The notes below the pieces were generated by a model, which was given only the letters and a program-made list of their open reading frames with translations, made no database searches and was not told where the DNA came from. Both the position numbers and the translations under genes were made by a program. A stretch of DNA of 64,000 nt, taken from assembly GCF_037126465.1 (NCBI RefSeq), contig NC_088204.1, positions 64,045,807-64,109,806 of the forward strand. Reading direction: 5' to 3'. Position 1 is the first letter of the stretch; every line of letters begins with the position of its first letter. Of the stretch, positions 22,518 to 33,473 are shown piece after piece. Source of the DNA: Ornithodoros turicata (taxonomy: Eukaryota; Arthropoda; Arachnida; Ixodida; Argasidae).

Positions 22518-25500
22518 ATGGTGGTGGTGATGGTGATGGTGGTGGCGGTGAAAGGGCCCGCCATTGTCGGCTTTGTGGGCAACGTCACGACTAACGCCCT
22601 AGGGAATGCGCGTCCTGGGCCGACTTCTAGGGGAACTGTGCCGACATACGTATATCTCAAAGCGTCTGAGGAAAACCCAGGAAAAACCCCAGACAGCACA
22701 GCCGGCACCGGGATTCGAACTCCGGTACTTCCCAGTCTCGAAACAGATGGTGGTGGCTCTGAAAAAGCTCGCCGTTGTCGGCCTCACAGAGGTGGGCAAC
22801 GTCACGACTAACGCTCTGGGCAAATGTGGGACCTGGGCCGACTTCTAAGGGAACTGTGCCGACATACGTATATCTCAAAGCGTCTGAGGAAAACCCAGGA
22901 AAAACCCCAGACAGCACAGCCGGCACCGGGATTCGAACTCTGTTACTTCCCAGTGTCGAAACAGATGGTGGTGGCTCTGAAAAAGCTCGCCGTTGTCGGC
23001 CTCACAGAGGTGGGCAACGTCACGACTAACGCTCTGGGCAAATGTGGGTCCTGGGCCGACTTCTAAGGGAACTGTGCCGACATACGTATATCTCAAAGCG
23101 TCTGAGGAAAACCCAGGAAAAACCCCAGACAGCACAGCCGGCACCGGGATTCGAACTCTGGTACTTCCCAGTCTCGAAACAGATAGTGGTGGCTCCGAAA
23201 AAGCTCGCCGTTGTCGGCCTCACAGAGGTGGGCAACGTCACGACTAACGCTCTGGGCAAATGTGGGTCCTGGGCCGACTTCTAAAGGAACTGTGCCGACA
23301 TACGTATATCTCAAAGCGTCTGAGGAAAACCCAGGAAAAACCCAAGACAGCACAGCCGGCACCGGGATTCGAACTCTGGTACTTCCCAGTCTCGAAACAG
23401 ATGGTGGTGGCTCTGAAAAAGCTCGCCGTTGTCGGCCTCACAGAGGTGGGCAACGTCACGACTAACGCTCTGGGCAAATGTGCGTCCTGGGCCGACTTCT
23501 AAGGGAACTGTGCCGACATACGTATATCTCAAAGCGTCTGAGGAAAACCCAGGAAAAACCCCAGACAGCACAGCCGGCACCGGGATTCGAACTCTGGTAT
23601 TTCCCAGTCTCGAAACAGATGGTGGTGGCTCTGAAAAAGCTCGCCGTTGTCGGCCTCACAGAGGTGGGCAACGTCACGACTAACGCTCTGGGGAAATGTG
23701 GGTCCTGGGCCGACTTCTAAGGGAACTGTGCCGACATACGTATATCTCAAAGCGTCTGAGGAAAACCCAGGAAAAACCCCAGACAGCACAGCCGGCACCG
23801 GGATTCGAACTCTGGTACTTCCCAGTCTCGAAACAGATGGTGGTGGCTCTGAAAAAGCTCGCCGTTGTCGGCCTCACAGAGGTGGGCAACGTCACGACTA
23901 ACGCTCTGGGCAAATGTGCGTCCTGGGCCGACTTCTAGGGGAACTGTGCCGACATACGTATATCTCAAAGCGTCTGAGGAAAACGCAGGAAAAACCCCAG
24001 ACAGCACAGCCGGCACAGGGATTCGAACTCAGGTACTTCCCAGTCTCGAAACAGATGGTGGTGGCTCTGAAAAAGCTCGCCGTTGTCGGCCTCACAGAGG
24101 TGGGCAACGTCACGACTAACGCTCTGGGCAAATGTGCGTCCTGAGCCGACTTCTAAGGGAACTGTGCCGCCATACGTATATCTCAAAGCGTCTGAGGAAA
24201 ACGCAGGAAAAACCCCAGACAGCACAGCCGGCACAGGGATTCGAACTCCGGTACTTCCCAGTCTCGAAACAGATGGTGGTGGCTCTGAAAAAGCTCGCCG
24301 TTGTCGGCCTCACAGAGGTGGGCAACGTCACGACTAACGCTCTGGGGAAATGTGCGTCCTGGGCCGACTTCTAGGGGAACTGTGCCGACATACGTATATC
24401 TCAAAGCGTCTGAGGAAAACGCAGGAAAAACCCCAGACAGCACAGCCGGCACCGGGATTCGAACTCTGGTACTTCCCAGTCTCGAAACAGATGGTGGTGG
24501 CTCTGAAAAAGCTCGCCGTTGTCGGCCTCACAGAGGTGGGCAACGTCACGACTAACGCTCTGGGCAAATGTGCGTCCTGGGCCGACTTCTAAGGGAACTG
24601 TGCCGACATACGTATATCTCAAAGCGTCTGAGGAAAGCGCAGGAAAAACCCCAGACAGCACAGCCGGCACAGGGAATCGAACTCCGGTACTTCCCAGTCT
24701 CGAAACAGATGGTGGTGGCTCTGAAAAAGCTCGCTGTTGTCGGCCTCACAGAGGTGGGCAACGTCACGACTAATGCTCTGGGGAAATTGCGGCCTGGGCC
24801 GACTTCTAAGGGAACTGTGCCGACATAGGTATATCTCAAAGCGTCTGAGGAAAACCCAGGGAAAACCCCAGACAGCACAGCCGGCACCGGGATTCGAACT
24901 CCGGTACTTCCCAGTCTCGAAACAGATGGTGGTGCTCGTGAAAGGGCTCGCCGTTGTCGGCCTCAAAGAGGTGGGCAACGTCACGACTAACGCTCTGGGG
25001 AAATGTGCGTCCTGGGCCGACTTCTAAGGGAACTGTGCCGACATACGTATATCTCAAAGCGTCTGAGGAAAACCCAGGGAAAACTCCACACAGCACAGCC
25101 AGCACCGGGATTCGAACTCCGGTACTTCCCAGTCTCGAAACAGATGGTGGTGCTCGTGAAAGGGCTCGCCGTTGTCGGCCTCACAGAGGTGGGCAACGTC
25201 ACGACTAACCCTCTGGGGAAATGTGCGTCCTGGGCCGACTTCTAAGGGAACTATGCCGACATACGTATATCTCAAAGCGTCTGAGGAAAACCCAGGAAAA
25301 ACCCCAGACAGCACAGCCGGCACCGGGATTCGAACTCCGGTACTTCCCAGTCTCGAAACAGATGGTGGTGCTCGTGAAAGGGCTCGCCGTTGTCGGCCTC
25401 ACAGAGGTGGGCAACGTCACGACTAACGCTCTGGGGAAATGTGCGTCCTGGGCCGACTTCTAAGGGAACTGTGCCGACATACGTATATCTCAAAGCGTCT

Positions 25501-26796
25501 GAGGAAAACCCAGGGAAAACCCCAGACAGCACAGCCGGCACCGGGATTCGAACTCCGGTACTTCCCAGTCTCGAAACAGATGGCGATGGCTCTCAAAAAG
25601 CTCGTCGTTGTCGGCCTCACAGAGGTGGGCAACGTCACGACTAACGCTCTGGGGAAATGTGTGTCCTGGGCCGACTTCTAAGGGAACTGTGCCGACATAC
25701 GTATATCTCAAAGCGTCTGAGGAAAACCCAGGGAAAACCCCAGACAGCACAGCCGGCACCGGGATTCGAACTCCGGTACTTCCCAGTCTCGAAACAGATG
25801 GCGATGGCTCTCAAAAAGCTCGTCGTTGTTGGCCTCACAGAGGTGGGCAACGTCACGACTAACGCTCTGGGGAAATGTGCGTCCTGGGCCGACTTCTAAG
25901 GGAACTGTGCCGACATACGTATATCTCAAAGCGTCTGAGGAAAACCCAGGGAAAACCCCAGACAGCACAGGCGGCACTGGGATTCTAACTCCGGTACTTC
26001 CCAGTCTCGAAACAGATGGTGGTGGCTCTGAAAAAGCTCGCCGTTGTCGGCCTCACAGAGGTGGGCAACGTCACGACTAACGCTCTGGGCAAATGTGCGT
26101 CCTGGGCCGACTTCTAAGGGAACTGTGCCGACATACGTATATCTCAAAGCGTCTGAGGAAAACGCAGGAAAAACCCCAGACAGCACAGCCGGCACAGGGA
26201 TTCGAACTCCGGTACTTCCCAGTCTCGAAACAGATGGTGGTGGCTCTGAAAAAGCTCGCCGTTGTCGGCCTCAAAGAGGTGGGCAACGTCACGACTAACG
26301 CTCTGGGGAAATGTGCGTCCTGGGCCGACTTCTAAGGGAACTGTGCCGACATACGTATATCTCAAAGCGTCTGAGGAAAACCCCAGACAGCACAGCCGGC
26401 ACCGGGATTCGAACTCCGGTACTTCCCAGTCTCGAAACAGATGGTGGTGCTCGTAAAAGGGCTCGCCGTTGTCGGCCTCACAGAGGTGGGCAACGTCACG
26501 ACTAACCCTCTGGGGAAATGTGCGTCCTGGGCCGACTTTTAAGGGAACTGTGCCGACATACGTATATCTCAAAGCGTCTGAGGAAAACCCAGGAAAAACC
26601 CCAGACAGCACAGCCGGCACCGGGATTCGAACTCCGGTACTTCCCAGTCTCGAAACAGATGGTGGTGCTCGTGAAAGGGCTCGTCGTTGTCGGCCTCACA
26701 GAGGTGGGCAACGTCACGACTAACGCTCTGGGGAAATGTGTGTCCTGGGCCGACTTCTAAGGGAACTGTGCCGACATACGTATATCTCAAAGCGTC
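22518..26796 (-). repeat. SINE-derived 218-bp tandem satellite, left block
   Basis: About 19.5 head-to-tail units at 218 bp (TGTGCGTCCTGGGCCGACTT recurs at 23478, 24350, 25003, 25221 and so on, with variants). One unit is 217 bp and one lacks 11 bp near 26380. Read on the minus strand a unit starts inside a tRNA T-arm (GAGTTCGAATCCC, a B box). It continues through a SINE body (GCCGGCTGTGCTGTCTGGGG) and ends in a LINE-like tail GTCGTGACGTTGCCC with CCACCACCA. The A-box half is absent, so the units are 5'-truncated SINE copies. Three subtypes (GCTCTGAAAAAG, GCTCGTGAAAGGG, GCTCTCAAAAAG) form local blocks, showing segmental spread. The many 70-90-codon ORFs here are repeat artefacts. Confidence 0.9.
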
Positions 26797-26943
26797 AAAG
26801 AAAAGGAAGAAGAAGCCTGCTCCGAACGGCCGTTCTGTTTCTGCTTCCCTGCTGAATTGTTAATTTTCTTGTTTTCCGTACATTATATTCTGTCCTAAAG
26901 CTTTCCTCGGTGGTCCAAAGAGACTTATAGGACCGCGACGGCG

Positions 26944-28381
26944 ATGTCGGACCCATCGCTGGGCAACGTCCCAGGCGCCGTCCCGCCGCTGCCTGCTCTG
27001 CCCACTACGGATCACACTCCTCTTCGGTGCAAGCGGCCCCGTGAAGACCACGACGTCTCTGATGAGGCTTCATCGGACGAAGAAGGCACCCAGATTATAG
27101 AGCATGAGCTCTCAGACGAAATTGCTGAGATGATCACAGACCCGGATCCCAGACCTTTCCAGGTGGTCACGTATAAGAAAAATCGTCCCGCAGGTATCCC
27201 CATCGTTTTCAAGAGGGTCAATCCTGATGTGTCTTTTTGGAAAGTGAATCCTAACCGTATCGTAAGCGATGTTATGACGGCCACACAAGAAAAGATCATT
27301 TCACATCGCATCACCAAGGACGGCGACCTTGTTATCACCGTCCCTTCAGAAGGAGCTGCAAATAGTCTTCTCCAGCTAAGAAAGGTTGCAGGCCTAGATG
27401 TCCAGACAAGCGTTCCGGAGTCGTATCTCAGAACAATGGGGCGAATCCATAACATACCGAGACTGTACTCTGATAGCGACCTCCTAGAATACCTCAAACC
27501 CTACGGAGTGTCTGCGGTTCAGAGGGAAATTGTTTACTGAAGAGAGGTCGACGGATCCTCCACGGCGTACCAAAAATCTAGCGTCATTCTCACCTTCTCT
27601 CCGGGCCGGTCTCTGCCCGCTGAGGTGAATTTGGGGTTTACGTCGCATCCCGTAGCTGAATATATATCTCCTCCTACTCAGTGTTTCAGGTGCCAGAGGT
27701 TTGGGCACTACGCCAAAGACTGTCGTGGCACTCAGAGATGTAAAATATGCGCTGGATCGCACGACTTTAAGGCTTGCACGTCCCGACGCGAGCCCAAGTG
27801 TGCCAACTGCGGGGAAAATCACGTGGCGTCATATGGGGCATGCAGGATCGCCAGAGCTGCTGCTGCAGCCCACGTCCGTAAGGTTGCACACGGCGGCGGC
27901 AATTTAAAAAAAGCAGCAGCGGCTCGCCCTAACCCGAGTTACGTTAAGCAACAGTCGGACTGTAATCCTTCGTCTTCGTTTCTCGGACACTCTCCTCACC
28001 GTCCCCCCCCCCCCCCCCAGAGAACCAAAATCGCGGCAGCCCAAGATAAAAAAGTCTTTTGCTGAAGTAGTCGTGACCGACACAACTGGTTCCAAACCTT
28101 TATCTGGACTTCCAGCTCCAGCAAAAGGTTCCCTGGAAATGTTACGCCCCACGCCTCAGGAAGGACGTGCGAGACGAACTGAGAAGCAACCTATCCGGGA
28201 CAGGCAAGGTCGCGACTGTTTCACCCCGCTTTTGCCGCTCATCTTGGCCGCATTCCGATCGGTTCTAAGGCTTATCCCAACAGCTGCTGAGCTGCCTGAG
28301 GTGCAAGCGTTGCTCATGCTGGAAACCCTTCTGAGTAGCTACCAACAAACGTGTCCTGTATCCACCAATGATGGCATATAG
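26944..28381 (+). pseudogene. LINE ORF1, gag-like nucleic-acid-binding protein, damaged
   Basis: ORF1 would encode the RNA-binding protein that packages LINE RNA. The first 198 codons (acidic N-terminus, then a region with GRIHNIPRLYSDSDLLEYLK, RRM-like in LINE gag proteins) end at an in-frame TGA at 27538-27540. The same frame reopens at once. Three zinc knuckles follow between 27682 and 27843: CFRCQRFGHYAKDC (CX2CX4HX4C), CKICAGSHDFKAC and CANCGENHVASYGAC. A 16-C run at 28003-28018 shifts the frame: the upstream frame stops at 28065, whereas the other frame continues (KSFAEVVV...) to a TAG at 28379-28381. That TAG overlaps the ORF2 start by 14 nt. The poly-C shift could be a sequencing or slippage error; the TGA looks real. 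Confidence 0.85.
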
Positions 28382-31300
28382 ATACTCTGGGTCTTGCGTC
28401 TTTCAGTGGAACTGCAACGGTCTACAGAACAAGTTAAGCGACTTTAGAAATTTCGTCTTCAGACACCAGATGCCCCTCCTTGCTCTCTGTGAAGCACGTG
28501 TGCCCGCCTCTTTCAGACTCTCAAGTTATGTTATCTGTCGCTCTGAGAAACACACTGGGTTCAGCAGGGCGATGCTCTGCGTAAGAAAAGACCTCCCAAG
28601 TACTCTTCTTTGTTCATCTTCCGATGACCACTTCGAATATGTTGTGTGCAGTGTCCGTCTTCACGAGCAACAGGTCGCTATTGCTTGCGTGTACATCGCT
28701 CCCTCAGTACGCATCGAAGAACGCGAGTTCGAGTCGTTTTTCCGACTGCTGCCTCAACGTTTCATCGTGTGTGGGGACTTCAATGCCCATGGCAACGCGT
28801 GGGGAAGCCAACATGAGGATGCGCGGGGTCGCCTCTTGCAGCAGTGCCTAGAGACTTCTGGTGCCATTGTTTTGAATGATGGTTCCCCGACTTTTTTTCG
28901 CGGGCCGTCGTACTCCAGCTGCTTAGATGTCACCTTCTGCTCTGCAGCACTTGCCCGAACACTGCACTGGATGCCTGCTTCGGATACCATGGGTAGTGAC
29001 CACCTGCCCGTGCTCGTATCCCATAGAGGGATACAAGGTCCTCCTAACAAAAGGAGGCTTATAAATTGGCAAGTTTTCAAGTCACGGACAGAAGAATTGG
29101 CCCCGTCGTCCGGAAACCTGGAAGATTTTACACACGCTTTGGGGTCCAGCCTCTCTATGGCAAGCAAGCAAATCTCTGTACCGCCAATGCACTCCTTTGT
29201 CGATATTGAATTTGAACGCCTCAGAGCAATACGACGTCGAGCAGAGCGACGGTTCCGCAGAACTGGATGTCCTCGAGACTACAAGGACGTCTGTAAATTA
29301 CGATGCCTTATACGCAAACACCTTCAGCGCCTTGGTCGAAAGACCTGGAGGACGTTCTGTTCCTCCCTTTCCCCTTATACGCCGACCTCAAGAATTTGGC
29401 AGGTGATCAAGACCCTCAGCTGCCCTGCTGTTGCACAGGAGACGCCCTTCCGAGCACTGGCGCTTCACCAGGACGTACCGGAATTGACTGTTGGTGACGA
29501 TTTCTGCCGTCTCCTCACTCGCTCATCCTGTGTCTCCTTAGATGACGCTCACAAGCAGTCTGCCCATGATGCTCTCAAGGTAGTCGACTTCCATTGCGGT
29601 GCTCGCGAGCCTCTGATGGACCTAGATTTCTCCTTAAACGAACTACAGTCTGCAATTTCTGTCGCAAAGAGAGGCTCGTCGCCAGGACCCGACGGGATCT
29701 CATACCAAGCCTTACTCTCTTTGGGACCTGAGACGCTTGGTAAGCTGCTGTGTCTCATAAATGAATCTTGGAGGGACGGAGTCGTACCTGACATGTGGAA
29801 GACTGCTCGCGTAATCCCGGTGCTGAAACCAGGAAAGTCACCAAGAGAGCTGGCATCGTTTCGGCCCATCAGCCTCACTAGCTGTCTCTGCAAACTTGTT
29901 GAAAGGTTAATCCTGAACCACCTCGACTGGTTCCTAGAATCCCGAAGCCTTCTGGATCCAGCACAGGCTGGCTTTAGACGGGGACGTAGCACGATGGACT
30001 GCGTGATTAATGTGGTATCCCACGTGGAACAGGCTAGTGCTGACGGCCTCCTGAGTGTTGCCGTTTTTCTGGATGTCAAGCGAGCCTATGACACCACAAG
30101 TCACAATCACGTGCTGCATGGGCTTTTTACTACGGACGTCACGGGGAGAGCCCTTAGGTGGATCTCTGACTTCTTGCGAGACAGGACCGTATACGTGAAA
30201 ACCTCAGAAGGCGAAACCCTTCATCACGGTACAGCAGCTGGTGTCCCACAGGGAAGCGTCCTTAGCCCGCTCCTGTTCAACGTTGTCATGGCCGCACTAC
30301 CCTCTCTCCTGCCACGGGGCGTCAATGTTAGCTTGTACGCTGACGATATTTGTATCTGGTCTTCTGGAAAGCAGTGGCCAGCACTACAACGCCGCCTGCA
30401 AAGCGCGCTGGACATTGTAGCGTCCTTCCTGGCAGAGAGAGGTATGGACCTGTCCCATGAAAAGACTGTGTTTTTGCCTTTCACACGCCGCCATTTGAGA
30501 AACCTTCAGCTCTACATAAGTGGGCACCCAGTGAGGCGCGTTACGCACCACCGGTTCCTTGGTCTAATCCTCGACCGCAGCTTATCGTGGAGAGCAGAAG
30601 TTCGCTGCTTGAAAGACAGAGCAGAGTCCCAACTGAATGTTCTGCGCTACCTCTGTGGTACCCGCTGGGGGCTCACTTCTAGGGCTCTTTTCGGTCTTCA
30701 CCGGTCCCTTGTACGTCAGGTATTGACTTACCACCTTCCAGTACTGCATCATCTCTGCACCACATCTGAGCAACTGCTGGAGACCATTCTTGCGAAGAGC
30801 ATCAAGACGTGCCTCGGCGTCCACAAGTCCACATCAACTGCTCTAGTCTTCGCGGAAGCCAAGGAGCCACCTGTACCCATCATGAGGCTCGATCAGTCTC
30901 TTAGCCACTATCTGAGGCTGGCAACTCGCCACCATCGACACCCCTTAGTGCGCGCTTTGATTCGTCGTCCAGCGTCTGGGTACAGCCAAGCCGTTCTTGC
31001 CCACCGAAGCATCATCCCCAAGCACAAATCTCTGCCGAAGCACCCTAACCCACTATGGGCCCTGCCCACACCCCCTGTCCATGTCGAGGTACCTGGAGTG
31101 TCCTCGAAGAAAGCTGCGTCGACGGTTGTTCTACGGCAGCTCACCTTGGCCGTACTTGACAGCGATAGAGGGAAGATTCAGGTTTTCACCGACGCATCAA
31201 CGACGCATTCCGGCTCTGCTTGCGCCTATGTGATCCCACAGTTGTCAGCTGAAGGATGTGCAAGACTCTCACACCGCACGTCGGCGGCGGCGGCGGAACT

Positions 31301-32054
31301 GCACGCGATTTGTATGGCGCTTGTCTTCATTGCATCCTCTCCATCCCCAGCTCAGTGGTCCATCTACACCGACTCCAAAGCCGCCTTACAAGTCCTTTTC
31401 CACTCTACAGGATCGGGATGTCTGTCTCCAATGGTGCATGACGTCCTTGAAGTGTACACTTCTGCCGTATCCCGGGGACATGACATCCAGTTGCAGTGGG
31501 TCCCTGGCCATTGCGGTGTCCCCGGAAATGAGGCTGCGGATGCAGCTGCCAGGCGTGCCCATCTAGCGCGTGGCGTTCGCACGCACCCCGTCTACTTCAC
31601 AAGAGGGGATGCAAAGAGCACGATAAACGCAGTAGTGAAACGTCTGAGCGGGGAACACTGGCGTCGATGCGTCCCAGTTAACTCACTGCTGCACAAAGTG
31701 GATCCAGACCTGCAGTTTTTAATGCCCCCAGCGCTCCCCCGGGCCGTTACCTCCATCATTCACCGGCTACGTCTCAATGTGCCATATACCGGCCGCCTCC
31801 TCTTTAAACTTGGGAAGGTTTCCACACCGAATTGTTCCGAGTGCGGGGTATTGGAGGACACAGAGCATGTTATAGAAGCCTGCCCTCGATACAGAGAGCC
31901 TCGTCTTTCCCTTGAGGCGGCACTAGCCCGCCTCGACAATCGCCCTTTCTCCGTTGGGAAGGTTCTAGGCTGCTGGCCCACCCAACACCAGGTGCCGGCA
32001 TTGCGCGCTCTTGTGGACTTTCTTATCGCTTCGGACTTGCTGGACACTCTGTGA
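28368..32054 (+). CDS. LINE ORF2: endonuclease, reverse transcriptase, RNase H
   Basis: The complete 1228-aa ORF2 would nick target DNA and prime reverse transcription of the LINE RNA. The endonuclease occupies about residues 10-230, with WNCNGLQNKL near the start, GDFNAHG (D137) and SDH (D211-H212). The RT spans about 400-720, with RPISLTSCLCKLVE, GFRRGRST, FLDVKRAYD (D569), GVPQGSVLSPLLF and YADD (657-660). RNase H spans about 935-1065, with acidic residues D942, E977, D1002 and D1058 and H1048 in WVPGHCG. A terminal CX2CX7HX4C zinc motif (C1156, C1159, H1167, C1172) is followed by the usual LINE C-terminus. All key residues are present, so the protein could be active. It overlaps ORF1 by 14 nt in a different frame. 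Confidence 0.95.
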   Translation: MMAYRYSGSCVFQWNCNGLQNKLSDFRNFVFRHQMPLLALCEARVPASFRLSSYVICRSEKHTGFSRAMLCVRKDLPSTLLCSSSDDHFEYVVCSVRLHEQQVAIACVYIAPSVRIEEREFESFFRLLPQRFIVCGDFNAHGNAWGSQHEDARGRLLQQCLETSGAIVLNDGSPTFFRGPSYSSCLDVTFCSAALARTLHWMPASDTMGSDHLPVLVSHRGIQGPPNKRRLINWQVFKSRTEELAPSSGNLEDFTHALGSSLSMASKQISVPPMHSFVDIEFERLRAIRRRAERRFRRTGCPRDYKDVCKLRCLIRKHLQRLGRKTWRTFCSSLSPYTPTSRIWQVIKTLSCPAVAQETPFRALALHQDVPELTVGDDFCRLLTRSSCVSLDDAHKQSAHDALKVVDFHCGAREPLMDLDFSLNELQSAISVAKRGSSPGPDGISYQALLSLGPETLGKLLCLINESWRDGVVPDMWKTARVIPVLKPGKSPRELASFRPISLTSCLCKLVERLILNHLDWFLESRSLLDPAQAGFRRGRSTMDCVINVVSHVEQASADGLLSVAVFLDVKRAYDTTSHNHVLHGLFTTDVTGRALRWISDFLRDRTVYVKTSEGETLHHGTAAGVPQGSVLSPLLFNVVMAALPSLLPRGVNVSLYADDICIWSSGKQWPALQRRLQSALDIVASFLAERGMDLSHEKTVFLPFTRRHLRNLQLYISGHPVRRVTHHRFLGLILDRSLSWRAEVRCLKDRAESQLNVLRYLCGTRWGLTSRALFGLHRSLVRQVLTYHLPVLHHLCTTSEQLLETILAKSIKTCLGVHKSTSTALVFAEAKEPPVPIMRLDQSLSHYLRLATRHHRHPLVRALIRRPASGYSQAVLAHRSIIPKHKSLPKHPNPLWALPTPPVHVEVPGVSSKKAASTVVLRQLTLAVLDSDRGKIQVFTDASTTHSGSACAYVIPQLSAEGCARLSHRTSAAAAELHAICMALVFIASSPSPAQWSIYTDSKAALQVLFHSTGSGCLSPMVHDVLEVYTSAVSRGHDIQLQWVPGHCGVPGNEAADAAARRAHLARGVRTHPVYFTRGDAKSTINAVVKRLSGEHWRRCVPVNSLLHKVDPDLQFLMPPALPRAVTSIIHRLRLNVPYTGRLLFKLGKVSTPNCSECGVLEDTEHVIEACPRYREPRLSLEAALARLDNRPFSVGKVLGCWPTQHQVPALRALVDFLIASDLLDTL

Positions 32055-32317
32055 AAACTTCGGTGACATTGTGTTCGCACTATATCTGACATTGTGCAGT
32101 GAGTGATTCTCGGCGTCGAACGTCTCCCCCTTTCCTTTTCCCCGTCTTCCTTTATGCTTTATCCTGCTTGGTTGTTTGTTTGTTTGTCCTATTTTTCGTA
32201 GCTGACCTTTTTCTTTCTTTTTGTTTACCAACAAACGCGTTTTGGAGTAGCCAGTTCTGACTGGGTCGAGACTAACCTCTCCATATTTTTCTTTCTTTTC
32301 CAATCCAATCCAATCCA

Positions 32318-33473
32318 TCAAAGCGTCTGAGGAAAACCCAGGGAAAACCCCAGACAGCACAGCCGGCACCGGGATTCGAACTCCGGTACTTCCCAGTCTC
32401 GAAACAGATGGCGATGGCTCTCAAAAAGCTTGTCGTTGTCGGCCTCACAGAGGTGGGCAACGTCACGACTAACGCTCTGGGGAAATGTGCGTCCTGGGCC
32501 GACTTCTAAGGGAACTGTGCCGACATACGTATATCTCAAAGCGTCTGAGGAAAACCCAGGGAAAACCCCAGACAGCACAGGCGGCACCGGGATTCGAACT
32601 CCAGTACTTCCCAGTCTCGAAACAGATGGTGATGGCTCTCAAAAAGCTCGTCGTTGACGGCCTCACAGAGGTGGGGACCAGCTCCGGTGGCGCAGCGGTA
32701 ACGCGTGCGCTTGGAGACTGGGAGGTCCGCGGTTCGAATCCGCGGGCCGGCTGTGCCGTCTGGGGTTTTTCCTGGGTTTCCCTCAGATGTGTAATAGGCG
32801 TATGCCGGCACAGTTCCCCTGAAGTCGGCCCATGGACGCAGCTATCCTCCCCCCGAGCGGATTCCGTTCGGTCTTCCACTTCACCCTTTCCTCTCCTCCT
32901 CTCCACCACCTTTCCCTTCCCGAGAAACATGCCGCCTAATCAGGCAGGCAGACCTCTCGGGTTCCTCCCAACGACACTCCTCCTCCTCCTCCTCCTCCTC
33001 CACAGAGGTGGGCAACGTCACGACTAACGCTCTGGGGAAATGTGCGTCCTGGGCCGACTTCTAAGGGAACTGTGCCGACATACGTATATCTCAAAGCGTC
33101 TGAGGAAAACCCAGGGAAAACCCCAGACAGCACAGCCGGCACCGGGATTCGAACTCCGGTACTTCCCAGTCTCGAAACAGATGGTGGTGCTCGTGAAAGG
33201 GCTCGCCGTTGTCGGCCTCACAGAGGTGGGCAACGTCACGACTAACGCTCTGGGGAAATGTGCGTCCTGGGCCGACTTCTAAGGGAACTGTGCCGACATA
33301 TGTCTGACGGCGTCTGAGGGAAAACCCGAGAAAAACCCAGGAGAGCACAGCCGGCAGTGGGATTCGAACCCGGGTACCTCATAGTCTCGAAACAGACGGT
33401 GGTGGTGGTGCCCCTGAAAGAGCTCGCCGTTGTCGGCCTCATAGAGGTGGGCAACGTCGCTCTGAGGGAATGA
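32318..33473 (-). repeat. SINE-derived satellite, right block and array edge
   Basis: The array continues in phase after the LINE (217 bp from the last left unit, LINE removed). It holds about three more units and a full SINE insertion. The last unit (about 33290-33470) is divergent, with a longer GGT run and a more complete B box (GGGATTCGAACCCGGG), as expected for an unhomogenised array edge. A Penelope fragment abuts it. Confidence 0.85.
32676..33000 (+). mobile_element. Full-length tRNA-derived SINE, 12-bp target duplication
   Basis: Flanked by CACAGAGGTGGG at 32664-32675 and 33001-33012. The tRNA-like head has A box TGGCGCAGCGG (32688-32698) and B box GGTTCGAATCC (32731-32741). The body starts GCCGGCTGTGCCGTCTGGGG, homologous to the satellite units around it but in the opposite orientation. 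The 3' end is a (TCC)n run. Tick SINEs of the Ruka type have this architecture; assignment to that family is an inference. Confidence 0.88.

Larger units (their letters stand above)
26797..32317 (+). mobile_element. Full-length I-type non-LTR retrotransposon (LINE)
   Basis: This 5.5-kb element is inserted in a satellite unit with the 10-bp duplication TCAAAGCGTC at 26787-26796 and 32318-32327. It has a 147-bp 5' UTR, ORF1 (26944-28381), ORF2 (28368-32054), a 263-bp 3' UTR and a short (CAATC)3 3' tail. The apurinic endonuclease, RT, RNase H and terminal CCHC order places it in the I group of LINEs. The clean duplication, intact tail and intact ORF2 argue for a young insertion. ORF1 carries one stop and one poly-C frameshift. 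Confidence 0.92.

Noticed and set aside
22518..26796. Possible CRISPR-like repeat/spacer array
   Set aside because: The whole 218-bp unit is conserved with no variable spacers, and the context is eukaryotic.
32687..32760. Functional tRNA gene
   Set aside because: Good A and B boxes, but it heads a SINE with target duplication and simple-repeat tail.
22518..33473. Dozens of 70-120-codon ORFs on both strands repeating every 218 bp
   Set aside because: They are the same satellite unit read in several frames; their ends follow unit boundaries and carry no domain.
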